A DNA stretch of 19,488 bases from Frankiaceae bacterium (GTDB lineage Bacteria > Actinomycetota > Actinomycetes > Mycobacteriales > SCTD01), in assembly GCA_947479995.1 (NCBI GenBank), contig CANKBT010000015.1, forward strand, positions 1 through 19,488, given 5' to 3'. Numbering within the stretch: the first letter of the stretch is position 1; each line of letters starts with the position of its first letter. This document shows, one piece after another, positions 1 to 8,600 of the stretch. Both the position numbers and the translations under genes were made by a program. The notes beneath the pieces were generated by a model. That model was not told the DNA's origin and did not search any database. It worked only from the letters and a program-made list of their open reading frames with translations.

Positions 1-183
1 GACGAACGTCGTGAGGTCGAAGGCGCGCGGCTCGAGCTGCTCGGCGAAGGCCTTGGCGACCCGCCGCGGCGTCTCCTGCAGCGACTCGGAGCCGGGGTCC
101 TGGCCGAGGGCGACCAGCAGGTCGCGCACGGCCGCGGCGGCGGCGGCCTGGTCGACGGGGGCCGGCGGGGGCAGCGCGGTCAT
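1..183 (-). CDS. folE: GTP cyclohydrolase I, N-terminal part (cut by window edge)
   Basis: The first 61 residues of GTP cyclohydrolase I, which converts GTP to 7,8-dihydroneopterin triphosphate at the start of tetrahydrofolate synthesis; the rest lies before base 1. The reading starts with ATG at 183 and shows the family's N-terminal helix (VRDLLVALGQDP, then LQETPRRVAKAFAEQL) and the segment FDLTTFV, which in this family leads into the NDEGYDELV stretch. The zinc and catalytic residues are outside the window. The ATG overlaps the TGA of the preceding LigB-like gene by four bases (ATGA), so this is the last visible gene of the minus-strand operon that also holds folP2. The family call is firm; activity cannot be judged from this fragment. 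Confidence 0.88.
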   Translation of the reverse strand, partial: MTALPPPAPVDQAAAAAAVRDLLVALGQDPGSESLQETPRRVAKAFAEQLEPRAFDLTTFV

Positions 184-866
184 GATCCCGACCCTAGTGA
201 GGCCGGGCGCCAGGTGGCGACGACGTAGCCCACGCCGTACGGGGCGGCCTCGTACGCCACCTGCGCCTGCCAGCGCCGGCCGGCCGCGGCGCCGGCCAGC
301 ACCTGCCAGGGCGCGCGCCCGGCCGCCAGCAGCGCGGCGGCCAGCCCCGGGTCGAGGGCGAGCAGGGCGTCGGGGTCGCCGGCGGCGAGCGCCGCCCCGG
401 CGGCGGCGTCGAAGCCCGCGGCCCGCGGGTCGAGGTGGCCGGGCGCCCTCTCGTCGCGCCGGGCGCTGCCGTCGCCGCACACCAGCAGCCCGACGTCGCC
501 CTCGGCCGTCAGCGCCGCGCCGAGCGCCGCGCACTCCTGCGGCGAGGCCGTCGCGGCGACGCCGTGGGCCGCCCCCCGCAGCCCGGCGCGGTCGAGCAGC
601 CACGCGCCGACGGCGAGCGCCAGCGGCAGCCGCACCCGCGGTGCGGCGGGCGGTGCGGCGACGCCGAAGCCGCGCCAGTCCCACCCGCCGTCGCACGGCC
701 CGGTGGCCGGCGCGCTGCCGACGACCACGAGGCGGTCGCAGCCGCGCAGGGTCGCGACGGCGGCGTCGCAGGCGTCGCGCAGGTCGGCGTCGCGCGCGGC
801 GGCCCCGCCCGCGACCTCGGGCACGAGCAGCGGCGGGGTCGGCACGACAGCCGCGGCGGCGAGCAC
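180..866 (-). CDS. class III extradiol dioxygenase-like (LigB-fold) protein of unknown function
   Basis: A 228-residue protein resembling the conserved actinobacterial hypothetical proteins annotated as class III extradiol dioxygenase subunit B-like. The N-terminus VVPTPPLLVPEVAGG and the following DRLVVVGSAP strand are typical. Related proteins often have PHPPLLVPE; here the His is Thr, so a metal-dependent ring-cleavage activity is doubtful. The middle and C-terminal parts are Ala-rich with no transmembrane segment. The GTG start at 866 follows the folP2 stop by a single base, and the stop overlaps the folE ATG, so the gene is embedded between two pterin genes. A pterin-related role is a guess from context only. 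No substrate can be assigned. Confidence 0.7.
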   Translation of the reverse strand: MLAAAAVVPTPPLLVPEVAGGAAARDADLRDACDAAVATLRGCDRLVVVGSAPATGPCDGGWDWRGFGVAAPPAAPRVRLPLALAVGAWLLDRAGLRGAAHGVAATASPQECAALGAALTAEGDVGLLVCGDGSARRDERAPGHLDPRAAGFDAAAGAALAAGDPDALLALDPGLAAALLAAGRAPWQVLAGAAAGRRWQAQVAYEAAPYGVGYVVATWRPASLGSGS

Positions 867-867
867 G

Positions 868-1728
868 TCAGGCCAGCCCGCGCTTGCCGACCGCGAGGTC
901 GCGGCGCCCGGCGACCGCGTCGACGACGGCGAGCACGCGGGCGGTGGCGACGACGTCGTGGCAGCGGAAGACGCGCGCCCCCTGCCAGGCGCACAGGGCG
1001 GTCGCCGCGAGGGTGCCCTCGAGCCGGTCGTCGGGCGGCAGGTCGAGCACCTCGCCGACGAAGTCCTTGCGCGACAGCGCCATGAGCACCGGCCAGCCGG
1101 TCGCGACGAGCGCGTCGGTGCGCGCGGTGACCTGCAGCGAGTGGCGGCTGCTCTTGCCGAAGTCGTGCCCCGGGTCGATGAGCACCGACTCGCGCGGCAC
1201 GCCCGCCGCGACCGCGGCCTCGGCGAGGCCGGTGAGGGTGTCGACCACGTGCGCGACGACGTCGTCGTACTCCACGCGGTGCGGCCGGGTGCGGGGCGCG
1301 GCGCCCCCGGCGTGCGTGCACACCAGCCCCGCGCCGTACGACGCCGCGACCGCCGCGGTCTCGGGGTGCGGCGCGCCCCAGGCGTCGTTGACGAGGTCGG
1401 CGCCGGCGGCGCACGCGGCGTCGGCGACCTCCGGCACGTAGGTGTCGACCGACAGCACCACGCCGGGGTGGCGGTCGCGCACGGCCTCGACCACCTCGAC
1501 GACGCGGCGCACCTCCTCGGCGACCGGCACCTCCTCGCCGGGAGCGGCCTTCACCCCGCCGACGTCGACGATGTGCGCGCCCTGCGCGACCACCTCGTCG
1601 ACCCGGTCGAGCGCCGCCTGCAGCCCGTACGTGCGGCCGCGGTCGAAGAAGGAGTCGGGGGTGCGGTTGACGATCGCCATGAGCAGCCCGCCGGTCTCGG
1701 GCAGCTGCTTGTCGCGGAAGCGGATCAC
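868..1728 (-). CDS. folP2: dihydropteroate synthase-like protein FolP2
   Basis: A 286-residue TIM-barrel protein of the pterin-binding (dihydropteroate synthase) family. It shows the family start motif MAIVNRTPDSFFDRG (about residues 17-31), a DVGGVKAAPGE loop, SVDTYVPEVA, LVNDAWG, LIDPGHDFGK and the C-terminal LEGTLAATAL and FRCHDV segments. The NRTPDSF and DVGGVKA variants, the final RGLA and the place next to gpgS match mycobacterial FolP2 (Rv1207) rather than the canonical FolP1 (which has NVTPDSFSD). FolP2 is reported not to replace FolP1 in folate synthesis, so true DHPS activity is uncertain. The chosen GTG at 1728 overlaps the gpgS TGA (GTGA). Folate gene folE lies downstream in the same operon. 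Confidence 0.9.
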   Translation of the reverse strand: MIRFRDKQLPETGGLLMAIVNRTPDSFFDRGRTYGLQAALDRVDEVVAQGAHIVDVGGVKAAPGEEVPVAEEVRRVVEVVEAVRDRHPGVVLSVDTYVPEVADAACAAGADLVNDAWGAPHPETAAVAASYGAGLVCTHAGGAAPRTRPHRVEYDDVVAHVVDTLTGLAEAAVAAGVPRESVLIDPGHDFGKSSRHSLQVTARTDALVATGWPVLMALSRKDFVGEVLDLPPDDRLEGTLAATALCAWQGARVFRCHDVVATARVLAVVDAVAGRRDLAVGKRGLA

Positions 1729-2645
1729 GAGCGTGCCGCCGCCCGCAGCGACGCGACCGGGGGCAGCTCGTCGAGCGGCACGTCGACCGACGTCACCCCG
1801 GCGTCGGTGAACTGCACGAGCGCCTCCGGCAGGTGCGGCAGCCCGGCGCGCGCGAGCGCCGTGCGCAGCACCGCGCTCGCCATCCGGCCGAGGGCCTGGT
1901 CGCTCTGGTGGCGGTGGCGGCGCTCGCCGAGGTCGACCTGCCCGAGGCCGTCGAGCCCGACGGCGGCGAGGGCGTCGACGAGCATGCCGATCTCCAGGCC
2001 GTAGCCGGTGGCGAACGGCAGCCGCTCGAGCAGGTCGCGCCGCGCGGCGAGCTCGCCCGACAGCGGCTGCACGACGCCGGCCAGCTCGGGCCACAGGGCG
2101 TTGAGCAGCGGGCGCGCGACGAGCTCGGTGACGCGGCCGCCGGCCCGCGGGTGCAGCACCTCGCCGACGAGCAGCGGCCGCTCGGTGGCGGCCTTGACGA
2201 GGTGCAGGGTCGGGTCGCGCAGCAGCGGCGCGGCCAGCGCGACGACCCACCGCGGGTCGAACGGCGCGAGGTCGGCGTCGACCACGACGAGCACGTCGCT
2301 GGTCGTGGCCTGCAGCGCCCGCCACACCGCACCGCCCTTGCCGCCCTGCGGGTGGTCGGGCGCGAGGTCGGCGGCGTGCAGCACCGTCGCACCGGCGGCC
2401 GCGGCGAGCTCCGGCGTGCCGTCGGTGGAGCCGCCGTCGACGACGACCACCTCGCTGAGCAGCGCCGCGGTGGCCGGGTGCTGCACCACGGCGCCGACGA
2501 CGTCGCCGACGGTCGCGGCCTCGTCGAGCGCGGGCACGACCAGCCCGACGGTCGGCCGGTCGCCGGCGGCGAGCGCGTCGACGGGCGGCAGGTCCGCGAG
2601 CGCGTACGTGCGCCGCACCAGCCACTCGCCGACGTCCGCGCGCAC
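1725..2645 (-). CDS. gpgS: glucosyl-3-phosphoglycerate synthase (GT81)
   Basis: A 306-residue GT-A fold glycosyltransferase that transfers glucose from NDP-glucose to 3-phosphoglycerate, the first step toward glucosylglycerate and the methylglucose lipopolysaccharides of actinobacteria. Visible features are the nucleotide-binding start VGLVVPALDEAATV (about 33-46), VVVVDGGSTDGT (66-77), QGGKGGAVWRAL (100-111), the metal-binding DAD at 123-125, GGRVTELVARPLLNAL, QPLSGELA and FATGYGLEIGML, all typical of GpgS. The GTG at 2645 was chosen because it gives the usual short N-terminal arm; the gap to the upstream reductase is 14 bases. gpgS-folP2 adjacency is also found in M. tuberculosis (Rv1208-Rv1207). 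Function is well supported by motifs. Confidence 0.93.
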   Translation of the reverse strand: MRADVGEWLVRRTYALADLPPVDALAAGDRPTVGLVVPALDEAATVGDVVGAVVQHPATAALLSEVVVVDGGSTDGTPELAAAAGATVLHAADLAPDHPQGGKGGAVWRALQATTSDVLVVVDADLAPFDPRWVVALAAPLLRDPTLHLVKAATERPLLVGEVLHPRAGGRVTELVARPLLNALWPELAGVVQPLSGELAARRDLLERLPFATGYGLEIGMLVDALAAVGLDGLGQVDLGERRHRHQSDQALGRMASAVLRTALARAGLPHLPEALVQFTDAGVTSVDVPLDELPPVASLRAAARS

Positions 2646-2659
2646 CGGCCCAGCCTGCC

Positions 2660-4005
2660 TCACGACCGGGCGGTGGCCAGCAGGTCGTCCCAGGTCGCGA
2701 TCTTGGTGCGGGCGCGGCCCAGCGCCTGCCCGCGCGCGACCTCGCCGGCGTCGATGCGCCCCCAGCCCTCGGCGTCGACCGGCGTGACGCCGCGCTGGGC
2801 GAGCAGGGCGACCGGGTCGGGGCCGAGCGGGCGGGCGAGCAGCGCCGGCGCGTCGGCCAGCAGGCCCTCGACGACGCCCTCGGCGTCGCTGCGGTTGGTG
2901 CCGAGCACGCCGACGGGGCCGCGGCCGATCCAGCCCGCGACGTACTCCCCCGGGCTCACGGCGCCGTCGCGCAGCACGCGGCCGTCCCGCGCCGGGACGG
3001 TGCACGTGGCCGGGTCGAGCGGCACGCCGTCGAGGCCGGTGCCGCGGTAGCCGACCGAGCGCAGCACCAGCTCCGCCGGCAGCGGGGAGGGCGCGCCGGC
3101 GGCCACGAGGCGGCCGTCGCCGTCGAGGCGGGTGCGCTCGACGAGCACGCGCTCGACGCGGCCGTCGCCCTCGAGCGCCGCGGGGCGCGACCAGAAGTGC
3201 AGGTGCAGGCGCCGGGGGGCGCCGGTCAGCGGGCGCTGCGACCACTCGCGCAGCAGCTCGAGGTTGCGCCCGACGGCGGGGTGCTCGGCAAGCTCGGCCT
3301 CGTCGGCCGCGGACAGCACCAGGTCGGCCGGGTCGACGACGACGTCGACGCCCTCGAGCTCGCCGAGCTCGCGCAGCTCCTTGACGGTGAACTTCGCCTG
3401 CACCGGCCCGCGCCGGCCCAGCACGTGCACGTCGGCGACCGCGCTGGCGGCGAGGCGGTCGAGCACCGGCTCCGGCACGTCGGTGACCCGCAGGTCCGCG
3501 ACCGGGCGCGACAGCACGCGCGCGACGTCGACGGCGACGTTGCCGACCCCGACGACGACGGCCGTGCGCACGCCCGACAGGTCGACGTCGTCGGCCGGGG
3601 CGTCGGGGTGGCCGGAGTACCAGGTGACGAAGGACGTCGCGGAGCGCGAGCCCGGGAGGTCCTCGCCCGGCACGCCGAGGCGGCGGTCGGTCGAGGCGCC
3701 GAAGGAGTACGCGACGGCGTGGTAGCCGGCGCGCAGCTCGTCGACGGTCACGTCCGTGCCGACCTGCACCCCGCCGAGGAAGCGCACGCGCGGGTCGTCC
3801 AGCGTGCGCTGCAGCGCGCGCGTGAGCATCTTCATCTTCGGGTGGTCGGGCGCGACGCCGTAGCGCAGCAGCCCGAACGGCGTCGGCAGCCGGTCGTAGA
3901 CGTCGACCTGCACCGGCACCGCGCTGCCCTCGCGCGGCAGCACGAGCGCGTCGGCGACGTACATGCCGGCGGGGCCGGCGCCGACCACCGCGACCCGCAG
4001 CGCGC

Positions 4006-4009
<4 letters not shown>
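2660..4009 (-). CDS. NADPH-ferredoxin reductase, FprA/FprB type
   Basis: A 449-residue adrenodoxin-reductase-like flavoprotein that moves electrons from NADPH through FAD to a ferredoxin. The N-terminal FAD motif VVGAGPAGMYVA is at about residues 8-19, followed by YDRLPTPFGLLRYGVAPDHPKMK, which is diagnostic of this subfamily. The NADP-binding GVGNVAVDVARVL and the HVLGRRGPVQAKFT stretch follow, and the C-terminus carries the second FAD-contacting segment GYVAGWIGRGPVGVLGTNR-like (EYVAGWIGRGPVGVLG). The GTG at 4009 overlaps the fdxA TGA (GTGA), so reductase and ferredoxin are translationally coupled. M. tuberculosis FprB carries both modules on one chain; here they are split into two proteins of similar total size. 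The downstream redox partner, for example a P450, is not in the window. Confidence 0.93.
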
Positions 4010-4332
<323 letters not shown>

Positions 4333-4416
4333 GGCTCCTCCAGGGCTCCGGCGCGAGCCGCCAGTGTCCCTGGTTACCGTGGTCGCCACCACACCGACCA
4401 CCCCCGGGAGCCCCCA
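4333..4416. promoter_or_regulatory. divergent promoter region between fdxA and the thiolase gene
   Basis: These 84 bases separate the two divergent starts and must hold both promoters. On the plus strand TACCGT at 4375-4380 matches the actinobacterial -10 pattern TANNNT. It would give a short leader carrying the GGGAG ribosome site at 4406-4410, six bases before the thiolase GTG. On the minus strand GACACT (about 4362-4367) is a weaker -10 candidate ahead of the GGAGGA site of fdxA. No clear -35 box or operator palindrome was seen. Positions are read by eye. Confidence 0.4.
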
Positions 4417-5547
4417 GTGCGCGATGCCGTCGTCGTCGAAGCCGTCCGCACGCCCGTCGGCAAGCGGGGCGGGGGCCTGTCGGGCGTGCACCCAGCCGAC
4501 CTGTCCGCGCACGTGCTGCGCGCGCTCGCCGAGCGCAGCGGCATCGACCCGGCGCTCGTCGACGACGTCGTCTGGGGCTGCGTCTCGCAGGCCGGCGAGC
4601 AGGCCGGCGACATCGCCCGCACCGCCGTCCTGTCCGCCGGCTGGCCGGAGGACGTGCCCGGCGTGACGGTCGACCGCCAGTGCGGCAGCAGCCAGCAGAG
4701 CATCCACTTCGCGGCCGCCGGCGTCATCGCCGGGCAGTACGACCTCGTCGTCGCGGGCGGCGTCGAGTCGATGTCGCGCGTGCCGATGGGCAGCAACGCG
4801 ACGACCGGCAACCCGTTCGGCGGCGAGGGCTGGGCGCAGCGCTACGGCGTCATGCCGAACCAGGGCGTCGGCGCCGAGATGATCGCCGAGAAGTGGGGCC
4901 TGTCGCGCACGCAGCTCGACGAGTACGCCCTGTGCAGCCACGAGCGGGCCGACGCCGCCCGCAGCGCCGGCGCCTTCGAGGCGCAGATCGCGCCGGTCGG
5001 CGACGTGCGGGCCGACGAGGGCATCCGCCCCGGCGGCACGCTCGAGCGGCTCGCCACGCTCAAGACGGTCTTCAAGGAGGACGGCGTCATCCACGCCGGC
5101 AACGCCTCGCAGATCAGCGACGGCAGCGCCGCCGTGCTCGTCACGACCAGCGAGGTCGCCGCGCAGCACGGGCTCACCCCGATCGCCCGCGTGCACACCG
5201 CGGTGCTCGCCGGCAGCGACCCGGTGATGATGCTCACCGGGCCGATCCCGGCCACGCACAAGGCGCTGCAGCGCAGCGGCCTGAGCATCTCCGACATCGG
5301 CGCGTTCGAGGTCAACGAGGCCTTCGCGCCGGTGCCGATGGCCTGGCAGGCGGAGTTCGGCGTCGACGACGCGCTGCTCAACCCGCTGGGCGGCGCCATC
5401 GCCCTCGGCCACCCGCTCGGCGGCTCCGGCGCGCGCCTGGCCACGACGCTGCTGCACCACATGCGCGACCACGGCATCCGCTACGGCCTGCAGACCATGT
5501 GCGAGGGCGGCGGCCAGGCCAACGCCACGGTGTTCGAGCTGCTCTAG
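4417..5547 (+). CDS. acetyl-CoA C-acyltransferase (thiolase), FadA5/FadA6-like
   Basis: A 376-residue degradative-type thiolase, which cleaves 3-ketoacyl-CoA with CoA to give acetyl-CoA and a shortened acyl-CoA. The nucleophilic Cys is residue 89 in VDRQCGSSQQ. The second catalytic set is His332 in ALGHPLGGSGAR and Cys362 in MCEGGGQANAT, with NEAFAPVPMAW ahead of them. GVTVDRQCGSSQQ, SELIAEKW-like AEMIAEKWGLSR and MLTGPIPAT resemble the FadA5/FadA6 group used on steroid or branched-chain intermediates, but substrate cannot be fixed from sequence alone. Start GTG at 4417 has GGGAG six bases upstream and gives the usual VRDAVVVEAVRTPVGKRGG beginning. The gene is divergent from fdxA; a strong hairpin follows the stop. 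Confidence 0.93.
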   Translation: MRDAVVVEAVRTPVGKRGGGLSGVHPADLSAHVLRALAERSGIDPALVDDVVWGCVSQAGEQAGDIARTAVLSAGWPEDVPGVTVDRQCGSSQQSIHFAAAGVIAGQYDLVVAGGVESMSRVPMGSNATTGNPFGGEGWAQRYGVMPNQGVGAEMIAEKWGLSRTQLDEYALCSHERADAARSAGAFEAQIAPVGDVRADEGIRPGGTLERLATLKTVFKEDGVIHAGNASQISDGSAAVLVTTSEVAAQHGLTPIARVHTAVLAGSDPVMMLTGPIPATHKALQRSGLSISDIGAFEVNEAFAPVPMAWQAEFGVDDALLNPLGGAIALGHPLGGSGARLATTLLHHMRDHGIRYGLQTMCEGGGQANATVFELL

Positions 5548-5567
5548 CAGGAGCGCGGGCGCGCGCG

Positions 5568-5607
5568 TCGAACTGACGGGGGCGGCCCGGACCGGGCCCC
5601 CGTTCGA
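5568..5607 (+). terminator. strong hairpin after the thiolase gene
   Basis: TCGAA at 5568-5572 pairs with TTCGA at 5603-5607, and CGGGGGC at 5577-5583 pairs with GCCCCCG at 5596-5602; a four-base bulge (CTGA) interrupts the left arm. The loop is GC-rich and can pair further. It lies 20 bases past the thiolase stop and ends only six bases before the GGAGA ribosome site of the peptidase gene. It may be a Rho-independent-like terminator without a T tract, common in high-GC actinobacteria, or an mRNA structure controlling the peptidase. Confidence 0.55.
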
Positions 5608-5622
5608 CACGCGGAGACCCCG

Positions 5623-8600
5623 ATGCCCGCTCGCCCCCTGCCCTCCCGCCCGCGGGCGGCCCTCGCGGCCGCCGCCGTGCTGCTCGTGCCGCTCGGCGTG
5701 CACGCCGCCGCGCGCACCGAGGCCGCCGTCGTGCCGGGCACCTACCCCGACGGCGCCGTCGTCGACCAGCTGCCCAGCGTGGTGGAGGTCGGCGGCCTCG
5801 TCGTCGAGAACTCCTTCGTCTCGAGCGTCGGCTGGGTCAAGCCCGGCGAGCAGTACCCGTCGCAGGTCAAGGTCGCCAACCCGGGCGCGACCGCCGTGAC
5901 GGCGGTCGTCACCGTGCCGGAGCCGGTCGGCGCGACGATCGAGCAGGCCCGCCCGCTGTCGGAGGCCGGCATCGCCGACGGGGTCGTCACCTGGCGGGTC
6001 ACCGTGCCGGCGGGCGAGGAGCGGGCGCTGGTGCTCGAGTCCGAGGCCGACACCGTCACCGAGACGCCGACCGTCGTGTGGCGCAACGTCTCCAGCGTGG
6101 CCACGGTCGCGGTCGAGGGCGCGGCGCCGGTGCAGGTCGCCTCGCACGGCCCGAAGGTCATCCCGCCGACCGGGGGCTTCGAGTCGGCGCGCTACGGCGA
6201 CCGGCCGTTCCCGGTCGTGGCCGTCGACTACGCCGACACCAAGCACACCGCGGACCACCCGGCGGCCGACCTCGAGGAGGTCATCAACGACCCGGCGAAC
6301 CCCGGCTCGACGTTCAACCTGTTCCAGGAGATGTCGTTCGGGCAGCTGTTCCCGAAGGGCGAGGTCGCCTCGCTGGAGTCCGCCGGCGACGTCGTCGCCG
6401 AGGAGGACGCCCTCGCGTTCACGACGATCGACCCGGCGCAGCTCAACACCTGCGTCGGCGGCGTGCCGCTGGCCGCCGACCCGCTCACGGGCGCGGGGCG
6501 CGTCGGCGCGCAGCGCGTCTCGGAGGACGGCTGGTACCAGCTGCCCTACACGCGCGGCTACTACGGCTCGGACGCCAACGGCTCGGCCGTCGTCGGCTCG
6601 CTCGCCGGCGTCGGCGCGCTGCAGAACATCGACGCGGGCTGCGGCCCGACCGCCAAGGCGGCGTACGACGCGGCCGTCATCGCCGACCCCGACATCGACT
6701 ACAACGACTTCGACACCGACAAGGACGGCGTCGTCGACTTCTTCGAGGTGGTCTTCGAGGGCTGCGGCGGCAACGGCTCCTCGCAGCTGTCGGTCGCCGG
6801 CGGCTGCACGCTCGAGGACACCGCCGACAACATCTGGCCGCACTCCAGCTCGCTCGAGGACACCTACAAGGACCCCGACACCGGCCTGTCGGGCTACGTG
6901 AGCAAGGACCAGCTCACCGACCTCGAGGGCAACCCGCTCTGGTACGTCGACGACACCTACAGCAGCTTCACCACCGTCGACCAGGGCCCCGAGCTCATCG
7001 CCTTCGTGCGCGTCGGGCCGTACAACGTCAACCCCGAGACGGCGATCGACTTCGCCAGCGTCATCAGCCACGAGTACGGCCACTCGCTCGGCCTGCCGGA
7101 CTACTACTCCTCCGGCGGCCGCGAGACGTACGGCGACTTCACGCTCATGGCGACCGACCAGAGCCAGAACATGGACGTCATCGGCAAGAAGGAGCTCGGT
7201 TGGATCGTGCCCGAGGTGCTCGAGCCGGGCGAGGCGGTCAGCGCCACGGGCTGGGCCGACAGCAAGCTCGACACCCAGCGCATCGCCTGGACGACCCCGG
7301 ACGGCACGCCGTACGTGCTCGACGGCCGGCCGGTCTCCGAGGGCGGCCAGGGCGACTACGGCATCCACAACGGGCGGGCGTACGTCGCCTCGCTGCCGGG
7401 CCGCGAGCTGGTCTCGGAGGAGGTGTTCGCGGCCGGCGCCTCCGGCACGCACGCGTGGTACTCCGGCTCCGGCAACGACTTCGGCTGCCCGCCGGACGGC
7501 GGCCACAACCTCGACGTGCTCATCCCCGGCCTGGAGACGGTGCCGGCCGGCACGCCCATCACCGCGACCTTCAAGAGCTGGTGGGACATCGAGTTCGACT
7601 TCGACTACGGCTTCGTCCTCGCCGGCACGAACACCACCGGCGAGCCCGGCGACGTCGACTACGCGTCGCTGGAGTCGCAGCGCGGCTACACGACGCCGGC
7701 CGCGACGAACCCGAACCAGAACGGCTGCCAGACGCTCTACGGCAACGGCATCACGGGCTCGAGCGGCAACTACACCGAGGAGAACCAGGCCACCCTGCCG
7801 CTGGACCGCGCGGGCCTCGGCAGCACGTACGAGCCGCTGTTCCTCGAGGACAGCTACGACCTGTCGGCGCTGGCCGGCAAGCCGGGCTCGACGCTGCGCT
7901 TCAGCTACTCGACCGACCCGGGCCTCGCCCGGCCGGGCTGGCTGGTCGACGACCTCGTCATCACGGCCGGCGACCGCGTCCTGTACTCCAGCGACTTCGA
8001 GGCGAGCGCGGAGGAGGAGGCGCTCTACCCCGGCGGCTGCAAGGAGGACCTCACCGTCTCGGACCGCTGCACCGACGCCTGGACCTACATCGAGGCGGGC
8101 GCGCTGGCCCAGGCCGAGCACGCCTACCTGCTCGAGATGCGCGACCGCTCCGGCTTCGACTTCGACGGGCGTGGCGAGGCCGACCGCGGCGGGGCGGCCT
8201 TCGAGCCGGGCCTGCTGCTGACGTACACGGACGAGGCGCACGGCTACGGCAACGTCGGCACCGACGACCCGCCGGCGCAGAGCCCGCTCGACGCCGCGCC
8301 GGAGCCCGGGTCGGCGACGCCCGACCTGTCGGACGCCACCTTCGTGCCCGGCGGCGCGCGGGCGTCGTTCACCGACGCGGCGGCCACCCCGCACGTCGAC
8401 AACTACACCGAGCCGATCACCGGCGAGGGCCGCGAGGCGACCGGCTCGCAGAGCTGGACCTTCGACTTCGACTGCCTGTCGTTCGACGTCGAGGGCATGA
8501 CCGGCCAGGACACCGCCGCGACCGAGCTGTACGACCTCGTCGGCGACGTCGCGCTCACCACGGGCTCGGGCTGCGCGCCCTTCGCGTACGGCTACCTCGC

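Noticed and set aside
11..1441. 476-residue plus-strand open frame over folE, the LigB-like gene and folP2
   Set aside because: Arg/Ala/Ser/Pro repeats without any motif; opposite strand has three clear genes.
4333..8394. Very long open frame on the minus strand opposite the thiolase and peptidase genes
   Set aside because: It is low-complexity Arg/Val/Gly/Ala/Asp-rich, a mirror of GC-biased codons; only its last 108 residues (the ferredoxin) look like protein.
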